Shown here: one piece after another, positions 18,253-27,836 of the stretch
Position numbering within the stretch: position 1 is the first letter of the stretch
Layout of the letters: each line of letters starts with the position of its first letter
Source: Ignavibacteria bacterium
GTDB taxonomy: Bacteria; Bacteroidota; Ignavibacteria; UBA10030
DNA length: 64,000 nt
Reading direction: 5' to 3'
Assembly: GCA_016873805.1 (NCBI GenBank)
Contig: VGVZ01000005.1
Span: 106,689 to 170,688, forward strand
Notes under the pieces: model-generated
Databases searched by the model: none
Told to the model about the DNA's origin: nothing
Seen by the model: the letters and a program-made list of their open reading frames with translations, nothing else
Position numbers and translations under genes: made by a program

Positions 18253-18288
18253 AAAAAAGGCCGCCTCTCCGTTTGGAAAGGCGGCCTT
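18253..18288 (-). terminator. terminator of the TonB-dependent receptor gene
   Basis: On the minus strand AAGGCCGCCT pairs with AGGCGGCCTT around a 14-nt loop and is followed by a run of T, 14 nt downstream of the receptor stop codon. Confidence 0.85.
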
Positions 18289-18302
18289 CGTACAACGGGA
18301 TA

Positions 18303-21300
18303 CTAGTTTTTCGTATAGCGAATGCTGAGCATGATCTGGTAGACATCGAATACCGAGGCCGTAGGCTCGAATGTCTTTGACATCAACTCGCCTCCGATTT
18401 CCCGCAGTCGATAGAGGGCACGGCCCTGGGCATCGACGCTGCGGAAAATCAATGGCTGATTGTGCACGAGACGCTGTCCGGCACCCCACTTCTTGTTGAT
18501 CAGGTTGCCGACGTTGAGAACGTCTGCCCTGACCTGGATGGCGTTTCGGTGTCCAAAGATTTCCGCGAAGATCTCTTGAGCAACGCTCAGATCCATTCTG
18601 TACACCATCGGCAGGAAGACGGCATTGCGTTCGACGTACTTGCCCCTGTTGGCGTTCAAGTACTTATCCTGCTGGATGTACTTCTCCCACGCCTCAGCCT
18701 GTTGCGCAGCGGTAAAGGTTTTTGCCGAGGGGGTCGTGATGCTGTACGTCTCGAAGTTCATCTCGGACGTGTTGCGCGGGATATAGATCAGGTCGTTGCT
18801 GGTGCCACCATCTCCATTGAGGTCACCGGAGAACGTATAGCTCGTATTGCCGATGGTGCGGGCCTCATAGATGAGGGAGAGCGTGGTGGCTCCGAAATTG
18901 AAGTATTCCTGGCGATAGCTCAGAGCGCCGATAAATCTGTGTCCTGGTGAATTGATCGAGAACCCAACGCCGGGCTTGTTCGGATTTCCAGGATGCTGAT
19001 TGTTGTTCCAGGAGCCGAATGCGATGGAACCGGGATCAACTGTGTTCCTCGCCTCGCCGTAATTATAGGCGATCTTTCCGAAGAATCCCGCACTGAATGG
19101 TTTTTCCAGGGCGAACGACGCGTTCCAATAGTAGCCCACATTCTGATTCTTGAGCACGATGGCATTATCGATCTTTGCGTTGATGCGATTCGAGGTTGTC
19201 CAACGTCCCCGATTATCGGCACCGCTGAAGCTCGTATTGGCGGGCGCCAGGTTCGCGTTGATGTAGTAAATGCCGTTCACATCGCGGTCGTAGAGGAATT
19301 CAGCGGTCGCAACCAGACCAAACGGGAGTTGCTGATCGACGGCGAAATTGTTTCTCCAGATCTGCGGAAATCTGAAGTTAGGATCTGTGAAAGCGAGCTC
19401 GTAGCTTGCAGCCGGAGCGCCGGTGACCGTGGCTGGTTTGTACTTGTTGATGTTCGGATTGAAGGGTCTGGCTCTTGTGTTGTCAAGACGCTCGAATCCG
19501 GTCAGTACACCGTTATTGCCAACCTGATTGGAGATCCAAACGTACGCAGGGCGAGCCGTGAAGATGCCCGAGCCGCCGCGCACTTGCGTGCTTCGGTTTC
19601 CAAACACGTCCCAGTTAAATCCGAAACGGGGTGACCAGAGAATGTTCGGATCTGGCATCTTACTGGTGGAGTATTTCACCGTGTTGCCATCCTCGTCGCG
19701 GAATGACATCCCATCGACTTCGGCATTCTTGAAACCAGTGTCGCCAAAGAACGGAACATCAAGTCGCAATCCAAACGTGAGCCGCAGATCCTTTGTGACC
19801 TGCCACTCGTCCTGGGCATAGGCGCCGAGATAGGTGACTTCGAGGGGCTGGATCGGCTTTTCCTGACCGGGGATGTTGGACCAGCGAACCTGGAATCGAC
19901 GCAGCGTGATTGGTGATGTGGTCAAGTTGGGATTGGCAAGATAGGCGTTCGCATCGGTATAGAAGTCAGTCAGAGAGCTGTAGACGTAGACACTCTGGGA
20001 ACCCGGGAAGAAGACGTTCTCGGATTCGTACATCTCTGCGCTCACGCCAAGTGTGATGTAGTGATTGGCTCTGTAGATCGTCAGGTTGTTCTGAAGCTGA
20101 TAGCTCCCGTACCGGAGCTCGTTGTTCGGCGTAAACGGCTCGAAACCGAAGGAGGTATACACCGAACCTGCCGAGAGGACATCCACGAACGGGAACATGG
20201 CTCCTTTGTACGACCGGCTCTCATCACTGTAGTTGTAGCCGATGACCAGGTTGTTTGCCATCCCGTCGCCGATGATGGAGTTCCACTCACCAACGATTGA
20301 GCGAATATTCTCCATGATCCCGTAGTTCGAGTTTCGGAAGTTCAGTCCGGTCGTGACCCCCCGGCGTGTTCCAAATCCGAGCGACGAGGAGTTCGACACG
20401 AGCACATCTGTATCGGAATCGAGGTGGATGTATCGCACGCTGACCTTGTTCCGGTCATCCAGGTTGTAGTCGAGACGAACGAGGAACTTGAGAGCGGGCG
20501 TCTCGAAATCGTACCCCTGATACGGCCCCGTTTCATAGTTGAAGTTCGTCTTCAGATAACTGCTGAGCTGGTTCAGATCGGATGCCAGAACGCGGGTGAT
20601 ATTGCCGCTGACAGTCTGACCACCGGTGTTCGCGAGGAAGGTTGTGCCGGGAAAGGTCGTTGATTCATCCTCATAGCTCACGAAGAAGAACAATTTGTTC
20701 TTGATGATCGGACCGCCAAGGCGGAGACCGAGCTGGTTGAACTTAAACGTGCCCGGACTGTAGGTGAGATCGCCGGCTTTCGTTCCGACGAGACCCTGGT
20801 GACGACGTTGATAGTATGCGGAACCGGCGAACTCGTTTGTTCCACTCCTCGTGACAGTGTTGACACCGGCGCCGACGAAGTTGCCTTGGCGGACGTCAAA
20901 CGGTGCGATGTTCACCTGGACCTGTTCGATCGCATCCAAAGAAATCGGGGAAACGTTTGTGCGTCCACCCGGCTCTCCGGCAAGTCCAAATGAATTGTTG
21001 AAGTACGAACCGTCAACAGTCGTGTTGTTCAGGCGGTTGTCCTGACCCGCGAACGAAGAACCGCTTGCTTGCGGAGTCAACCGCGTGAAATCAGAAATCC
21101 TGCGGGAGATCGTCGGCATCGATTCGATGACCTGTTTGCCAACCGAGGTTCCTGCGCCGGTGCGCGCCGCACTCATCAGTGCACTGCGCTCAGCCGTCAC
21201 GACGACTTCTCCGGCGAGAATCGCCTGCTCCGCCAGCTGAAAATCCTGCCTCAGGTTCTGCGAGAGTTGAAGATAGATGTCTCCAACTTCCTGTTTCGCA

Positions 21301-21575
21301 TAGCCGACGAAGGATACTGCGATGGCGTATGGTCCACCGACGCGAAGGCCGGGCAGGTTGTAGTTTCCATTGTCGCGGCTCGTGGTGCCGTATACAGTTC
21401 CGGAGGGAACGTGAGTCGCGATGATATTGGCGCCGGGAAGGGCCTTGCCCGCATTATCTACTACGTTTCCGTAGATTGCAGACGTCGTGACACCTTGCGC
21501 CATCATGGAAGTGGTAGCAAGTATCAACATCAAGAGGAGCAACCAAACATAACCAAATGTTCTGGTATGCATCAT
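18303..21575 (-). CDS. TonB-dependent receptor with carboxypeptidase-like N-domain (Oar-like)
   Basis: 1090 residues, outer membrane. Signal peptide (YVWLLLLMLILATTSMMAQ), then a carboxypeptidase regulatory-like domain (IYGNVVDNAGKALPGANI to about residue 115). Next comes a plug with GEVVVTAER, VGKQVIESMPTISR and ISLDAIEQVQVNIAPFDVRQGNFVGAGVNTVTRSG, and then a long barrel with many aromatic-alternating strands (NKLFFFVSYED, FGLRLDVPFFGDTG) ending in YQIMLSIRYTKN. Such Oar-like receptors take up or export large substrates; the ligand is unknown. No SusD partner is adjacent. An unusually strong ribosome-binding site suggests high expression. Confidence 0.88.
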   Translation of the reverse strand: MMHTRTFGYVWLLLLMLILATTSMMAQGVTTSAIYGNVVDNAGKALPGANIIATHVPSGTVYGTTSRDNGNYNLPGLRVGGPYAIAVSFVGYAKQEVGDIYLQLSQNLRQDFQLAEQAILAGEVVVTAERSALMSAARTGAGTSVGKQVIESMPTISRRISDFTRLTPQASGSSFAGQDNRLNNTTVDGSYFNNSFGLAGEPGGRTNVSPISLDAIEQVQVNIAPFDVRQGNFVGAGVNTVTRSGTNEFAGSAYYQRRHQGLVGTKAGDLTYSPGTFKFNQLGLRLGGPIIKNKLFFFVSYEDESTTFPGTTFLANTGGQTVSGNITRVLASDLNQLSSYLKTNFNYETGPYQGYDFETPALKFLVRLDYNLDDRNKVSVRYIHLDSDTDVLVSNSSSLGFGTRRGVTTGLNFRNSNYGIMENIRSIVGEWNSIIGDGMANNLVIGYNYSDESRSYKGAMFPFVDVLSAGSVYTSFGFEPFTPNNELRYGSYQLQNNLTIYRANHYITLGVSAEMYESENVFFPGSQSVYVYSSLTDFYTDANAYLANPNLTTSPITLRRFQVRWSNIPGQEKPIQPLEVTYLGAYAQDEWQVTKDLRLTFGLRLDVPFFGDTGFKNAEVDGMSFRDEDGNTVKYSTSKMPDPNILWSPRFGFNWDVFGNRSTQVRGGSGIFTARPAYVWISNQVGNNGVLTGFERLDNTRARPFNPNINKYKPATVTGAPAASYELAFTDPNFRFPQIWRNNFAVDQQLPFGLVATAEFLYDRDVNGIYYINANLAPANTSFSGADNRGRWTTSNRINAKIDNAIVLKNQNVGYYWNASFALEKPFSAGFFGKIAYNYGEARNTVDPGSIAFGSWNNNQHPGNPNKPGVGFSINSPGHRFIGALSYRQEYFNFGATTLSLIYEARTIGNTSYTFSGDLNGDGGTSNDLIYIPRNTSEMNFETYSITTPSAKTFTAAQQAEAWEKYIQQDKYLNANRGKYVERNAVFLPMVYRMDLSVAQEIFAEIFGHRNAIQVRADVLNVGNLINKKWGAGQRLVHNQPLIFRSVDAQGRALYRLREIGGELMSKTFEPTASVFDVYQIMLSIRYTKN

Positions 21576-21579
21576 ATTT

Positions 21580-21586
21580 CCTCCTT
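21580..21586 (-). promoter_or_regulatory. strong Shine-Dalgarno of the TonB receptor
   Basis: AAGGAGG sits 4 nt before tandem ATG codons. It is one of the few full-strength ribosome-binding sites in the window. Confidence 0.75.
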
Positions 21587-21639
21587 GGGGTTTAAGAGAT
21601 TGAGTTGACTAAAGTGGGTTATGGAATTTCTACGTTGAG

Positions 21640-22370
21640 GAGGGTCGTTGCTACAAAAAGTCTGGACCGGGTTTGGCTCGAATATGGTCTTCAACAATGT
21701 GTGCCTCGACGAGTTTAGAAGCCGCGTCGACGAAAGCGGGAAACCTGTCCACGCGACTGATTCAGGACGGACAAACGTACTGAGGAGAAATCTCAGATGC
21801 AAGCAAAAGATGCCCTTTCGAGTCGATTGAATGTGGAAAAAAGCGACTGCAAAGGAGGAGAAGGAAATGCATGCCGGGTCGCAAACATGACTCGTCGCCG
21901 ATTCTCACGCTTCACGACGGGAGAAAAATCAATCGATGAACACAAGTGTCAGAACCTGGAATTCGTTTTGCTCGTCGCTCTCGAACGCGCACACTGAAAC
22001 CAGCGTCAACGTTTCGACCGGAGTCGTCTGATCCAATCGCAAGTTGTTGCCAGTCAATGCGTGAGATTCGGTTGAAGCCCTCCAAGACATTTCTCACGTG
22101 AAGATTCTCATGCGTTCACTCAGGGACACTCAGCAGTTGGATGTAAAGATGCTCACTGCAGTGGTCTGAGAGTCGACCCTCCGGAAGATGGATCCTCCGA
22201 CGGTCACAGAATCAAGAACGAATCTTCAGAATTTCTATGAAGTGTGGTATCACGGAGTGAAAAACACAAAATCCGGCTAAGTCTATGCAAATCAAACTGT
22301 TGTGACTCCATCCACTGATCATAGACCTGCCGGAGGAGCCAAAGTGCCCGTAATCATTGGCGATTTTGAA
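21640..22370. other. long intergenic stretch without a convincing gene
   Basis: Between the receptor ribosome-binding site and the HU promoter lie about 0.75 kb in which only ORFs of 60-66 codons occur, on both strands. None has a ribosome-binding site or a recognisable motif. A plus-strand frame from 21936 stays similar in composition for about 110 codons but is broken by three TGA codons before a TAA, so a decayed gene is possible. No tRNA, CRISPR or clear terminator was seen. Confidence 0.4.
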
Positions 22371-22378
22371 TTTTCCTA

Positions 22379-22406
22379 TTGACATTACACCGAAAAAGTC
22401 TATATT
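22379..22406 (+). promoter_or_regulatory. promoter of the HU-like gene
   Basis: TTGACA, 16 nt, TATATT (continuing as TATATTTG). The leader to the ATG at 22514 would be about 100 nt, leaving room for post-transcriptional control. Confidence 0.7.
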
Positions 22407-22513
22407 TGCTAAGGAATTTTGAGATTGCTTGAGATTTAATCGCGTAAGTAATTCAGCTTCAAGTTTGCTTTAACTAATCATCTTATCTCCCAACATTTTA
22501 GAGGGCCCTCATA

Positions 22514-22810
22514 ATGGGGAAGTCAATGACAAAGAGTCAAGTTGCCGCCCATCTGGCCAGCAAGTTCGACCTGAAGAAGAAGGTCGCTACAGGCATTCTG
22601 GAAGAAATGGCCGAGCTGTCGTATCGAGAAGCCAAAAACTCGTTCACACTACCGGGGATTGGCAAACTTGTTCTCGTGGAGCGAAAGGCCAGAATGGGCC
22701 GCAATCCGGCGACGGGAGAGCAAATTCATATTCCCGCGAAGACAGTCGTGAAATTCAGGGTCGCAAAAGCAGCAAAAGAGGCGATCCTCGCTCCGCCGAA
22801 GCCGTTCTAA
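22514..22810 (+). CDS. HU/IHF-family DNA-binding protein
   Basis: 98 residues. Features of the HU fold are the N-terminal helices (MTKSQVAAHLASKFDLKKKVATGILEEM), FTLPGIGKLVLVERKARMGRNPATGEQIHIPAK (beta-arm with the conserved RxGRNPxTG) and VVKFRVAKAAKEAIL. It probably acts as a nucleoid-structuring protein. A second ATG four codons in (MTKSQ) is an equally good start. Own promoter and terminator make it a single-gene unit. Confidence 0.92.
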   Translation: MGKSMTKSQVAAHLASKFDLKKKVATGILEEMAELSYREAKNSFTLPGIGKLVLVERKARMGRNPATGEQIHIPAKTVVKFRVAKAAKEAILAPPKPF

Positions 22811-22837
22811 TGGGGCTTTTCTATCACGCTCGAGCGA

Positions 22838-22870
22838 ACGCCAATGCGCACAGGCATTGGCGTTTTGCTT
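22838..22870 (+). terminator. terminator after the HU-like gene
   Basis: ACGCCAATGC and GCATTGGCGT form a stem around a 6-nt loop, followed by TTTTGCTTT. Confidence 0.85.
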
Positions 22871-23037
22871 TCTTGGGGATATATCCCCGCATTTGCAGTG
22901 CGATGTGTCTGCGAGCCCGCGGCACGGCTTGATCGGGGATCGATCGACTTGCGTGCGCAAAAACGCCGCCGGGAAAGCGCCCCTCCCTCCCGAACGAGAG
23001 ATCGCACCACCTTCTCGGGATTCTGATTCATTTTCAC

Positions 23038-23045
23038 TATCTTTG
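23038..23045 (+). promoter_or_regulatory. probable -10 element of the GH57 gene
   Basis: TATCTTTG matches TAnnTTTG. No TTG hexamer is found at the expected -35 distance. The leader to the ATG at 23081 would be about 30 nt. Confidence 0.4.
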
Positions 23046-23080
23046 GGCGTTCACTTCAAGCCCGCGGATCTTTGGAATCA

Positions 23081-25267
23081 ATGCTCTACCTGAACATCAT
23101 TTGGCATCATCACCAACCGCTCTACCTCGATCCAACCGCTGACCGGCTCATCGCACCGTGGGTCCGCACGCATGCCACCAAGGATTACTACGACATGGTG
23201 GCCATGCTCGAAGAATATCCAGACGTTCATCTGACAGTCAATCTTACCTCCTCGCTCCTGGCTCAGTTGCAGGAGTACTATGTTGGGCGATTGGGATCTG
23301 TGATTGATCGAGCACGCGGGAGTATCGATGTTGACAGGTTTCTTGCCAATGGAAAGGGTCGAATTGATCCGTGGATCGATCTGGCGCTGACTCCCACTCG
23401 GGATTTCACCGAGCAAGACCTCACTGCATTAGCGGGCAATACGTGGAATGCCTTTGGAACGACTGCCGTCATGATGAATAGGTTCCCTCAATACCTTGCG
23501 CTGCACAGGAAGTTCTCGCAGGGAGGGGTGAACGCTCTCTCTGAACAGGAGATGCGGGAGATCAAGTTTTGGTTCTTTCTTGCCCATTTCGATCCGGATT
23601 TCCTGACGGGGCGCCAAAAACTCATCACAGGCTACACCGTCGGCGTGAGTGACTATCTTCAGCGGAGAAGTGACGGTACGTTCTGGCTGACGAAAGAGAT
23701 CGAAGAAGCCGACTGCGTCAGAATAGTCTGTGAGGCCTTTAAAGTCATCGAGGCGGTTGTCCCGATGCATCGACACCTGATGTACGATCCAGCGGAGCGA
23801 TCCGGGCAAATTGAGCTCATCACGACGCCATATTATCATCCGATCCTTCCACTTATCTGCAATACGGACGTCGCGAAACAATCTCAGCCGAACGATCTCC
23901 TGCCTGAACGATTCTCGTATCCCGAGGATGCCGCAGCGCACGTCCGGAAGTCGGTGCACCTCTTTGAGGATCTATTTGGCCGAACGCCGGCCGGTATGTG
24001 GCCGGCAGAAGGGGCAGTCTCAAAGGACGCCATCGATCATTTCGCTACCGCCGGGATCCGATGGATAGCCACGGACGAACGAATTCTCCACAGATCGCGG
24101 GCTCAAGCCACCGACAAACTTCTTCCGTACCGCGTGTCGGGGAGAGGGGGGGAACTCGCCATCTTTTTCCGCGACACCGTTCTTTCCGACAAGATCGGCT
24201 TCGTGTACCAGCACTGGGACGGAAAAGACGCAGGAAAGGATTTCGTGGAGCTGGTGCTCCGGCAACGTCCAACATCCAATGATATGGATCGCGTGCTGAC
24301 GGTTATTCTCGACGGTGAAAACGCGTGGGAGTGGTTTCGCTACGACCAGGATGGAAAATCGTTTTTGCACGAATTGTACGCACGACTCACCGAGGCCCAG
24401 AAACGCGGGGAGGTGCAGACAGTCACTCCGTCGGAATACATTGCGGGCAATCCAGATCGCGGCATCAAATCTCATCCGATTGAATCGATGGTTGAGATCA
24501 CATCTCTTTGGCCGGGATCATGGATCAATGAAAACTTCGATACGTGGATCGGACATCCTGAGAAGAACCGTGCGTGGGAGTACTTGCGAACGGCTCGCGA
24601 CGATTTAGCGGCTTCGACGCTCGTGCCCCCGAGCCTGAATGAGAAATCGCCGCGGAAACATTCGAGACGCTGGTACGCGCATCGGGCGTGGGAGGCGTTG
24701 CTAGCCGCGGAAGGATCCGATTGGTTCTGGTGGTACGGCACCGACCATTTCAATGATATGGATGCTCATCCATTCGAAACAGCATTTCTCGCCTACCTCA
24801 AGAGCATCTACACGCTCGCAGAGAAAGCGGGTGCATCACTTCCTGATCGAGTTTTTCCGCCGATCACGAAGAAGCATCAAACTCAAACGACACGAAAACA
24901 GGGAGGCACCATGGCACAGAGCGAAAAAGATCAGGTGAGGGTTCTGTTCCAGTGCGACGCGAGAGGATTCTCAGTACCGACGACAATCTACATTGCCGGC
25001 AATCATTCATCGTTGGGAGACTGGGTTCCAAACAACGTCCCGATGTACGATGATGGGACGCACGGTGATCAAGTGGCAGGGGATGGAATTTGGTCCCTCG
25101 AGGGGATGTTTCCGGTAGGCACGGTTCTGGAGTACAAGTTCACCAACAGCGGACAGCAGGGGGAGTGGGATCCGGGAGAAGAATTTCCGTATCTCACCCG
25201 GGGGATTGTCGTCGAGCGAATGCCCGATCCGGGAATTATGTTGCTGGACCGTTTTGGAGCGCTGTAG
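23081..25267 (+). CDS. glycoside hydrolase family 57 protein with C-terminal glycogen-binding-like domain
   Basis: 728 residues. The GH57 part starts with LNIIWHHHQPLYLD and PWVRTHATKDYYDM and carries VNLTSSLLAQLQEYY, LRKSVHLFEDLFGR-like and GMWPAEGAVS segments, as in the alpha-amylase/4-alpha-glucanotransferase-type members. After residue about 600 a linker with TTRKQGG leads to a beta-sandwich (VRVLFQCDARGFSVPTTIYI, GNHSSLGDWVPNNVPMYDD) like starch/glycogen-binding modules. It probably acts on intracellular alpha-glucan, since no signal peptide is seen. ATG 23081 is preferred over the TTG at 23072. An internal start is noted separately. Confidence 0.85.
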   Translation: MLYLNIIWHHHQPLYLDPTADRLIAPWVRTHATKDYYDMVAMLEEYPDVHLTVNLTSSLLAQLQEYYVGRLGSVIDRARGSIDVDRFLANGKGRIDPWIDLALTPTRDFTEQDLTALAGNTWNAFGTTAVMMNRFPQYLALHRKFSQGGVNALSEQEMREIKFWFFLAHFDPDFLTGRQKLITGYTVGVSDYLQRRSDGTFWLTKEIEEADCVRIVCEAFKVIEAVVPMHRHLMYDPAERSGQIELITTPYYHPILPLICNTDVAKQSQPNDLLPERFSYPEDAAAHVRKSVHLFEDLFGRTPAGMWPAEGAVSKDAIDHFATAGIRWIATDERILHRSRAQATDKLLPYRVSGRGGELAIFFRDTVLSDKIGFVYQHWDGKDAGKDFVELVLRQRPTSNDMDRVLTVILDGENAWEWFRYDQDGKSFLHELYARLTEAQKRGEVQTVTPSEYIAGNPDRGIKSHPIESMVEITSLWPGSWINENFDTWIGHPEKNRAWEYLRTARDDLAASTLVPPSLNEKSPRKHSRRWYAHRAWEALLAAEGSDWFWWYGTDHFNDMDAHPFETAFLAYLKSIYTLAEKAGASLPDRVFPPITKKHQTQTTRKQGGTMAQSEKDQVRVLFQCDARGFSVPTTIYIAGNHSSLGDWVPNNVPMYDDGTHGDQVAGDGIWSLEGMFPVGTVLEYKFTNSGQQGEWDPGEEFPYLTRGIVVERMPDPGIMLLDRFGAL
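24899..24913 (+). promoter_or_regulatory. possible internal ribosome-binding site and start inside the GH57 gene
   Basis: AGGGAGG lies 5 nt before an in-frame ATG at 24911, exactly at the linker between the catalytic part and the carbohydrate-binding-like domain. Initiation here would give a free domain of about 118 residues. Confidence 0.35.
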
Positions 25268-25364
25268 TCCGTTGCATTCATCCTCGGACAGAGGTCATCG
25301 CGTGCATCGACCATGCGCGGATGTTGAGCTGTGCCGTGATCATTGAGAAGGGAGTTCATGACCG

Positions 25365-25778
25365 ATGAAAAGTCATACGGAATATCTCTGGTTCAATACG
25401 AAGAACGCGCGTGAATACATCAACATCTCAGGCGAGGTGGAAGAGATTGTTCGGAAGAGCGGGGTGAAAGAAGGGATGGTGCTGGTTTCCGCCATGCACA
25501 TCACCGCTGCCGTGTACGTGAATGACGCAGAAGATGGACTGATCCAGGATATCGACGAATGGCTTGAGAAACTCGCCCCGTTCAACCTGAAATACAGGCA
25601 TCACCGGACGGGAGAAACGAACGGCGATGCCCATCTCAAGAGCCTGCTCATGCACCATGAGGTCATTGTTCCAATCACCGATGGCAAGCTCGATTTCGGT
25701 CCGTGGCAGCAGATTTACTACGCCGAGTTCGACGGCCAGCGAAAGAAACGTGTCATTGTCAAAGTCATGGGGGAATAG
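25365..25778 (+). CDS. YjbQ family protein (UPF0047)
   Basis: 137 residues with the family pattern: [85 protein letters not shown]. YjbQ proteins have weak thiamine-phosphate-synthase activity in vitro and can suppress thiamine defects, but their cellular role is unsettled. The ATG is preceded by GAAGGGAG. It is followed directly by the acyltransferase gene. Confidence 0.88.
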   Translation: MKSHTEYLWFNTKNAREYINISGEVEEIVRKSGVKEGMVLVSAMHITAAVYVNDAEDGLIQDIDEWLEKLAPFNLKYRHHRTGETNGDAHLKSLLMHHEVIVPITDGKLDFGPWQQIYYAEFDGQRKKRVIVKVMGE

Positions 25779-25779
25779 C

Positions 25780-26700
25780 GTGCGCTGGTTCGCTCATCGT
25801 ATCGAGTATCTCCTTTTTCTCCTCTTCTCCGGCTTCTTGCTTCTTCTTCCTCTCACCTGGGTCCAGCGGCTCGCCCGTGCCGTCGGGCGATTCACCTTTC
25901 GCGTGCTCGGTTATCGGCGGGGAGTCACAATTGATAACCTGAGCAAAGCCTTTCCCGAACACTCCCGGGAGCGTATTTTCAACCTTGCTCTCCGTGCCTA
26001 TGAGAACATCGGCGTCAGCTTCTTTGAACTCATCTGGGTACTTCGAATGGATCGGGACTCGATCAAGCGGCTCGTCCGCTTTGAGAATGCGGAAGAAGTG
26101 CGGGCGGTCCTCGAGCGCGGAAAGGGCTTGATCTTGGCAACAGCACACTTCGGGAACTGGGAAATGTGCGCGCAGTCCTTTGTCTCCGAGCTGGGGGAGC
26201 CGTTGCACGTTGTCGTGAAACCGCAATCCAACGCCTACGTCGATAAAGAAGTCAATCGGAGGAGGGAAAAGCTTGGCAATATGGCCATCCCGATGTCTCA
26301 GGCTGTGCGCGAGATTTCAAAAGCCCTTCGAGAAGGTCGGGCTGTGGGAATTGTCGGAGACCAGAGCGCAGCGAAGGAGAGTCTATGGACCGAGTTCTTC
26401 GGACGCAAAGTCCCGACCCATCCCGGCACGGCCGTTTTCGCGCTCAAGAATCGATCACCATTGATGCTCGGCTTCGCGATCCGTCAGCCGGATGGTACAT
26501 ATGCGCTGAGGTTTGACGAAATCCCGATGGACGACTTGCCCGAATACACGCCGTCCAGCGTCGAAGAGCTAACCCGCAGGCATGTCGAACTGACCGAAGC
26601 GATGATCCGGCGATATCCGGATCAGTACATGTGGATGCATCGCCGCTGGAAACACCTCCCTGTTGACGAGACGATCGCACAGTCGAAAGGGGCTCAATGA
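25780..26700 (+). CDS. LpxL/LpxM-like lipid A acyltransferase
   Basis: 306 residues, inner membrane. An N-terminal membrane anchor (YLLFLLFSGFLLLLPL) precedes the acyltransferase domain with TAHFGNWEMCAQ (HX4D/E catalytic motif), GIVGDQSA, FFGRKVPTHPGTAVFALK and a C-terminal YPDQYMWMHRRWKH, as in Kdo-dependent lauroyl/myristoyl transferases. The ORF track begins inside yjbQ; GTG at 25780, after a G-rich stretch at the end of yjbQ, is chosen. It overlaps the heptosyltransferase gene by 4 nt (ATGA), linking lipid A acylation to core assembly. Confidence 0.85.
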   Translation: MRWFAHRIEYLLFLLFSGFLLLLPLTWVQRLARAVGRFTFRVLGYRRGVTIDNLSKAFPEHSRERIFNLALRAYENIGVSFFELIWVLRMDRDSIKRLVRFENAEEVRAVLERGKGLILATAHFGNWEMCAQSFVSELGEPLHVVVKPQSNAYVDKEVNRRREKLGNMAIPMSQAVREISKALREGRAVGIVGDQSAAKESLWTEFFGRKVPTHPGTAVFALKNRSPLMLGFAIRQPDGTYALRFDEIPMDDLPEYTPSSVEELTRRHVELTEAMIRRYPDQYMWMHRRWKHLPVDETIAQSKGAQ

Positions 26701-27758
26701 GATCGGTGCGGCGTATTCTCGTGTTTCAGACCGCCTTCCTTGGTGATGTCGTTCTCACGCTCCCCCTTGTGCAGGCGATTGCCGATTTTTTTGCACAAGC
26801 GGCAATCGATATTGTCGTCGTTCCGCGTTCTGCCGAGGTTTGCCGCAACCATCCGAACATCGGCACGATCATCGAATATGACAAGCGGGGGCGTGACAAA
26901 GGTCTGGCCGGTTATCGTCGTTTGCTGGAACGATTACGTGAGCGGAGGTACGATCTTGCATTTGTGCCGCATCGTTCGATCAGAAGCGCGTCCCTGGCAT
27001 TCCTGGCGGGGATACCTCTGCGCGTCGGGTTCACGCGTAGTGCGGGGAGGTTTCTCTTTAACAAGCAGGTCCACTATGACCGGCACCAACATGAGATCGA
27101 GCGGAACATTTCGCTCCTCGGGGGCCTTGGGATTCACACACTCCCATTCCTCCTCCCGACCGTCCACCCTTCGAACGATGATCGAAGAACGGTCGAAAGA
27201 CTTCTGGCGGAATTGCGCGGGGGAAAGAGCGGCCGAACATTGATCGCGTTCGCTCCGGGAACGATCTGGAACACGAAGCGATGGTTGAAGGAACGATTCG
27301 CGCAACTTGCCGACATGCTTGGCCGTGAGGGGTATCGTGTGGTTCTGATTGGTGGAAGCGAGGATGTTGCGTTGTGCGAGGAGATCGAACGGGCCGCCTC
27401 CGATTCTCACGCGCGCAATCTGGCAGGGAAGCTCACAGTGCTTCAGTCGGCAGAAGTGATTCGGCGCTGCGCGGTTCTGGTGACAAACGACAGCGCGCCG
27501 ATGCATCTCGGTGTCGCGGTGGGCACCCCGGTCGTTGCGATATTCGGTGCGACCGTTCCGGCGTTTGGATTTGCCCCGAGGGGACCGGGTGACGTCGTCG
27601 TCGAAACGCGCGGGCTCCGCTGCCGGCCGTGCTCAATTCACGGAGGGGCGCGGTGTCCGATCAAAACATTCGATTGCATGGAACGGATTTCCGCGGAGCG
27701 TGTATTTCTCCGCGTGATGGATCGGTTGGGGAAAGATTTCCGAGGATCGGAGCGTTAG
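26697..27758 (+). CDS. waaF: GT9 ADP-heptose:LPS heptosyltransferase (WaaF-like)
   Basis: 353 residues. ILVFQTAFLGDVVLTLPLV is the N-terminal GT9 loop; IAFAPGTIWNTKRWLKERFAQLA and VTNDSAPMHLGVAVGTPVVAIFGAT are the donor-site motifs. The C-terminal cysteines (CRPCSIHGGARCPIKTFDC) occur in WaaF-type enzymes. It would add heptose to the inner core of LPS. A 4-nt overlap with the acyltransferase gene implies coupled translation. Confidence 0.88.
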   Translation: MRSVRRILVFQTAFLGDVVLTLPLVQAIADFFAQAAIDIVVVPRSAEVCRNHPNIGTIIEYDKRGRDKGLAGYRRLLERLRERRYDLAFVPHRSIRSASLAFLAGIPLRVGFTRSAGRFLFNKQVHYDRHQHEIERNISLLGGLGIHTLPFLLPTVHPSNDDRRTVERLLAELRGGKSGRTLIAFAPGTIWNTKRWLKERFAQLADMLGREGYRVVLIGGSEDVALCEEIERAASDSHARNLAGKLTVLQSAEVIRRCAVLVTNDSAPMHLGVAVGTPVVAIFGATVPAFGFAPRGPGDVVVETRGLRCRPCSIHGGARCPIKTFDCMERISAERVFLRVMDRLGKDFRGSER

Positions 27759-27783
27759 CGTAGGTCGCACACGACGCAATGGA

Positions 27784-27813
27784 TTGAATCTCACGAAAAA
27801 GTTGGCTATGTTT
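27784..27813 (+). promoter_or_regulatory. promoter upstream of the tRNA-Arg region
   Basis: TTGAAT, 17 nt, TATGTTTC. The transcript would run through a 180-nt palindrome-rich leader into tRNA-Arg. Confidence 0.5.
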
Positions 27814-27836
27814 CTCCCCGTCGCGTTCGTAGTCCC

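Noticed and set aside
21912-22097. small minus-strand ORF in the long intergenic gap
   Set aside because: No ribosome-binding site, no hydrophobic or structural pattern, no match to a known small protein type.
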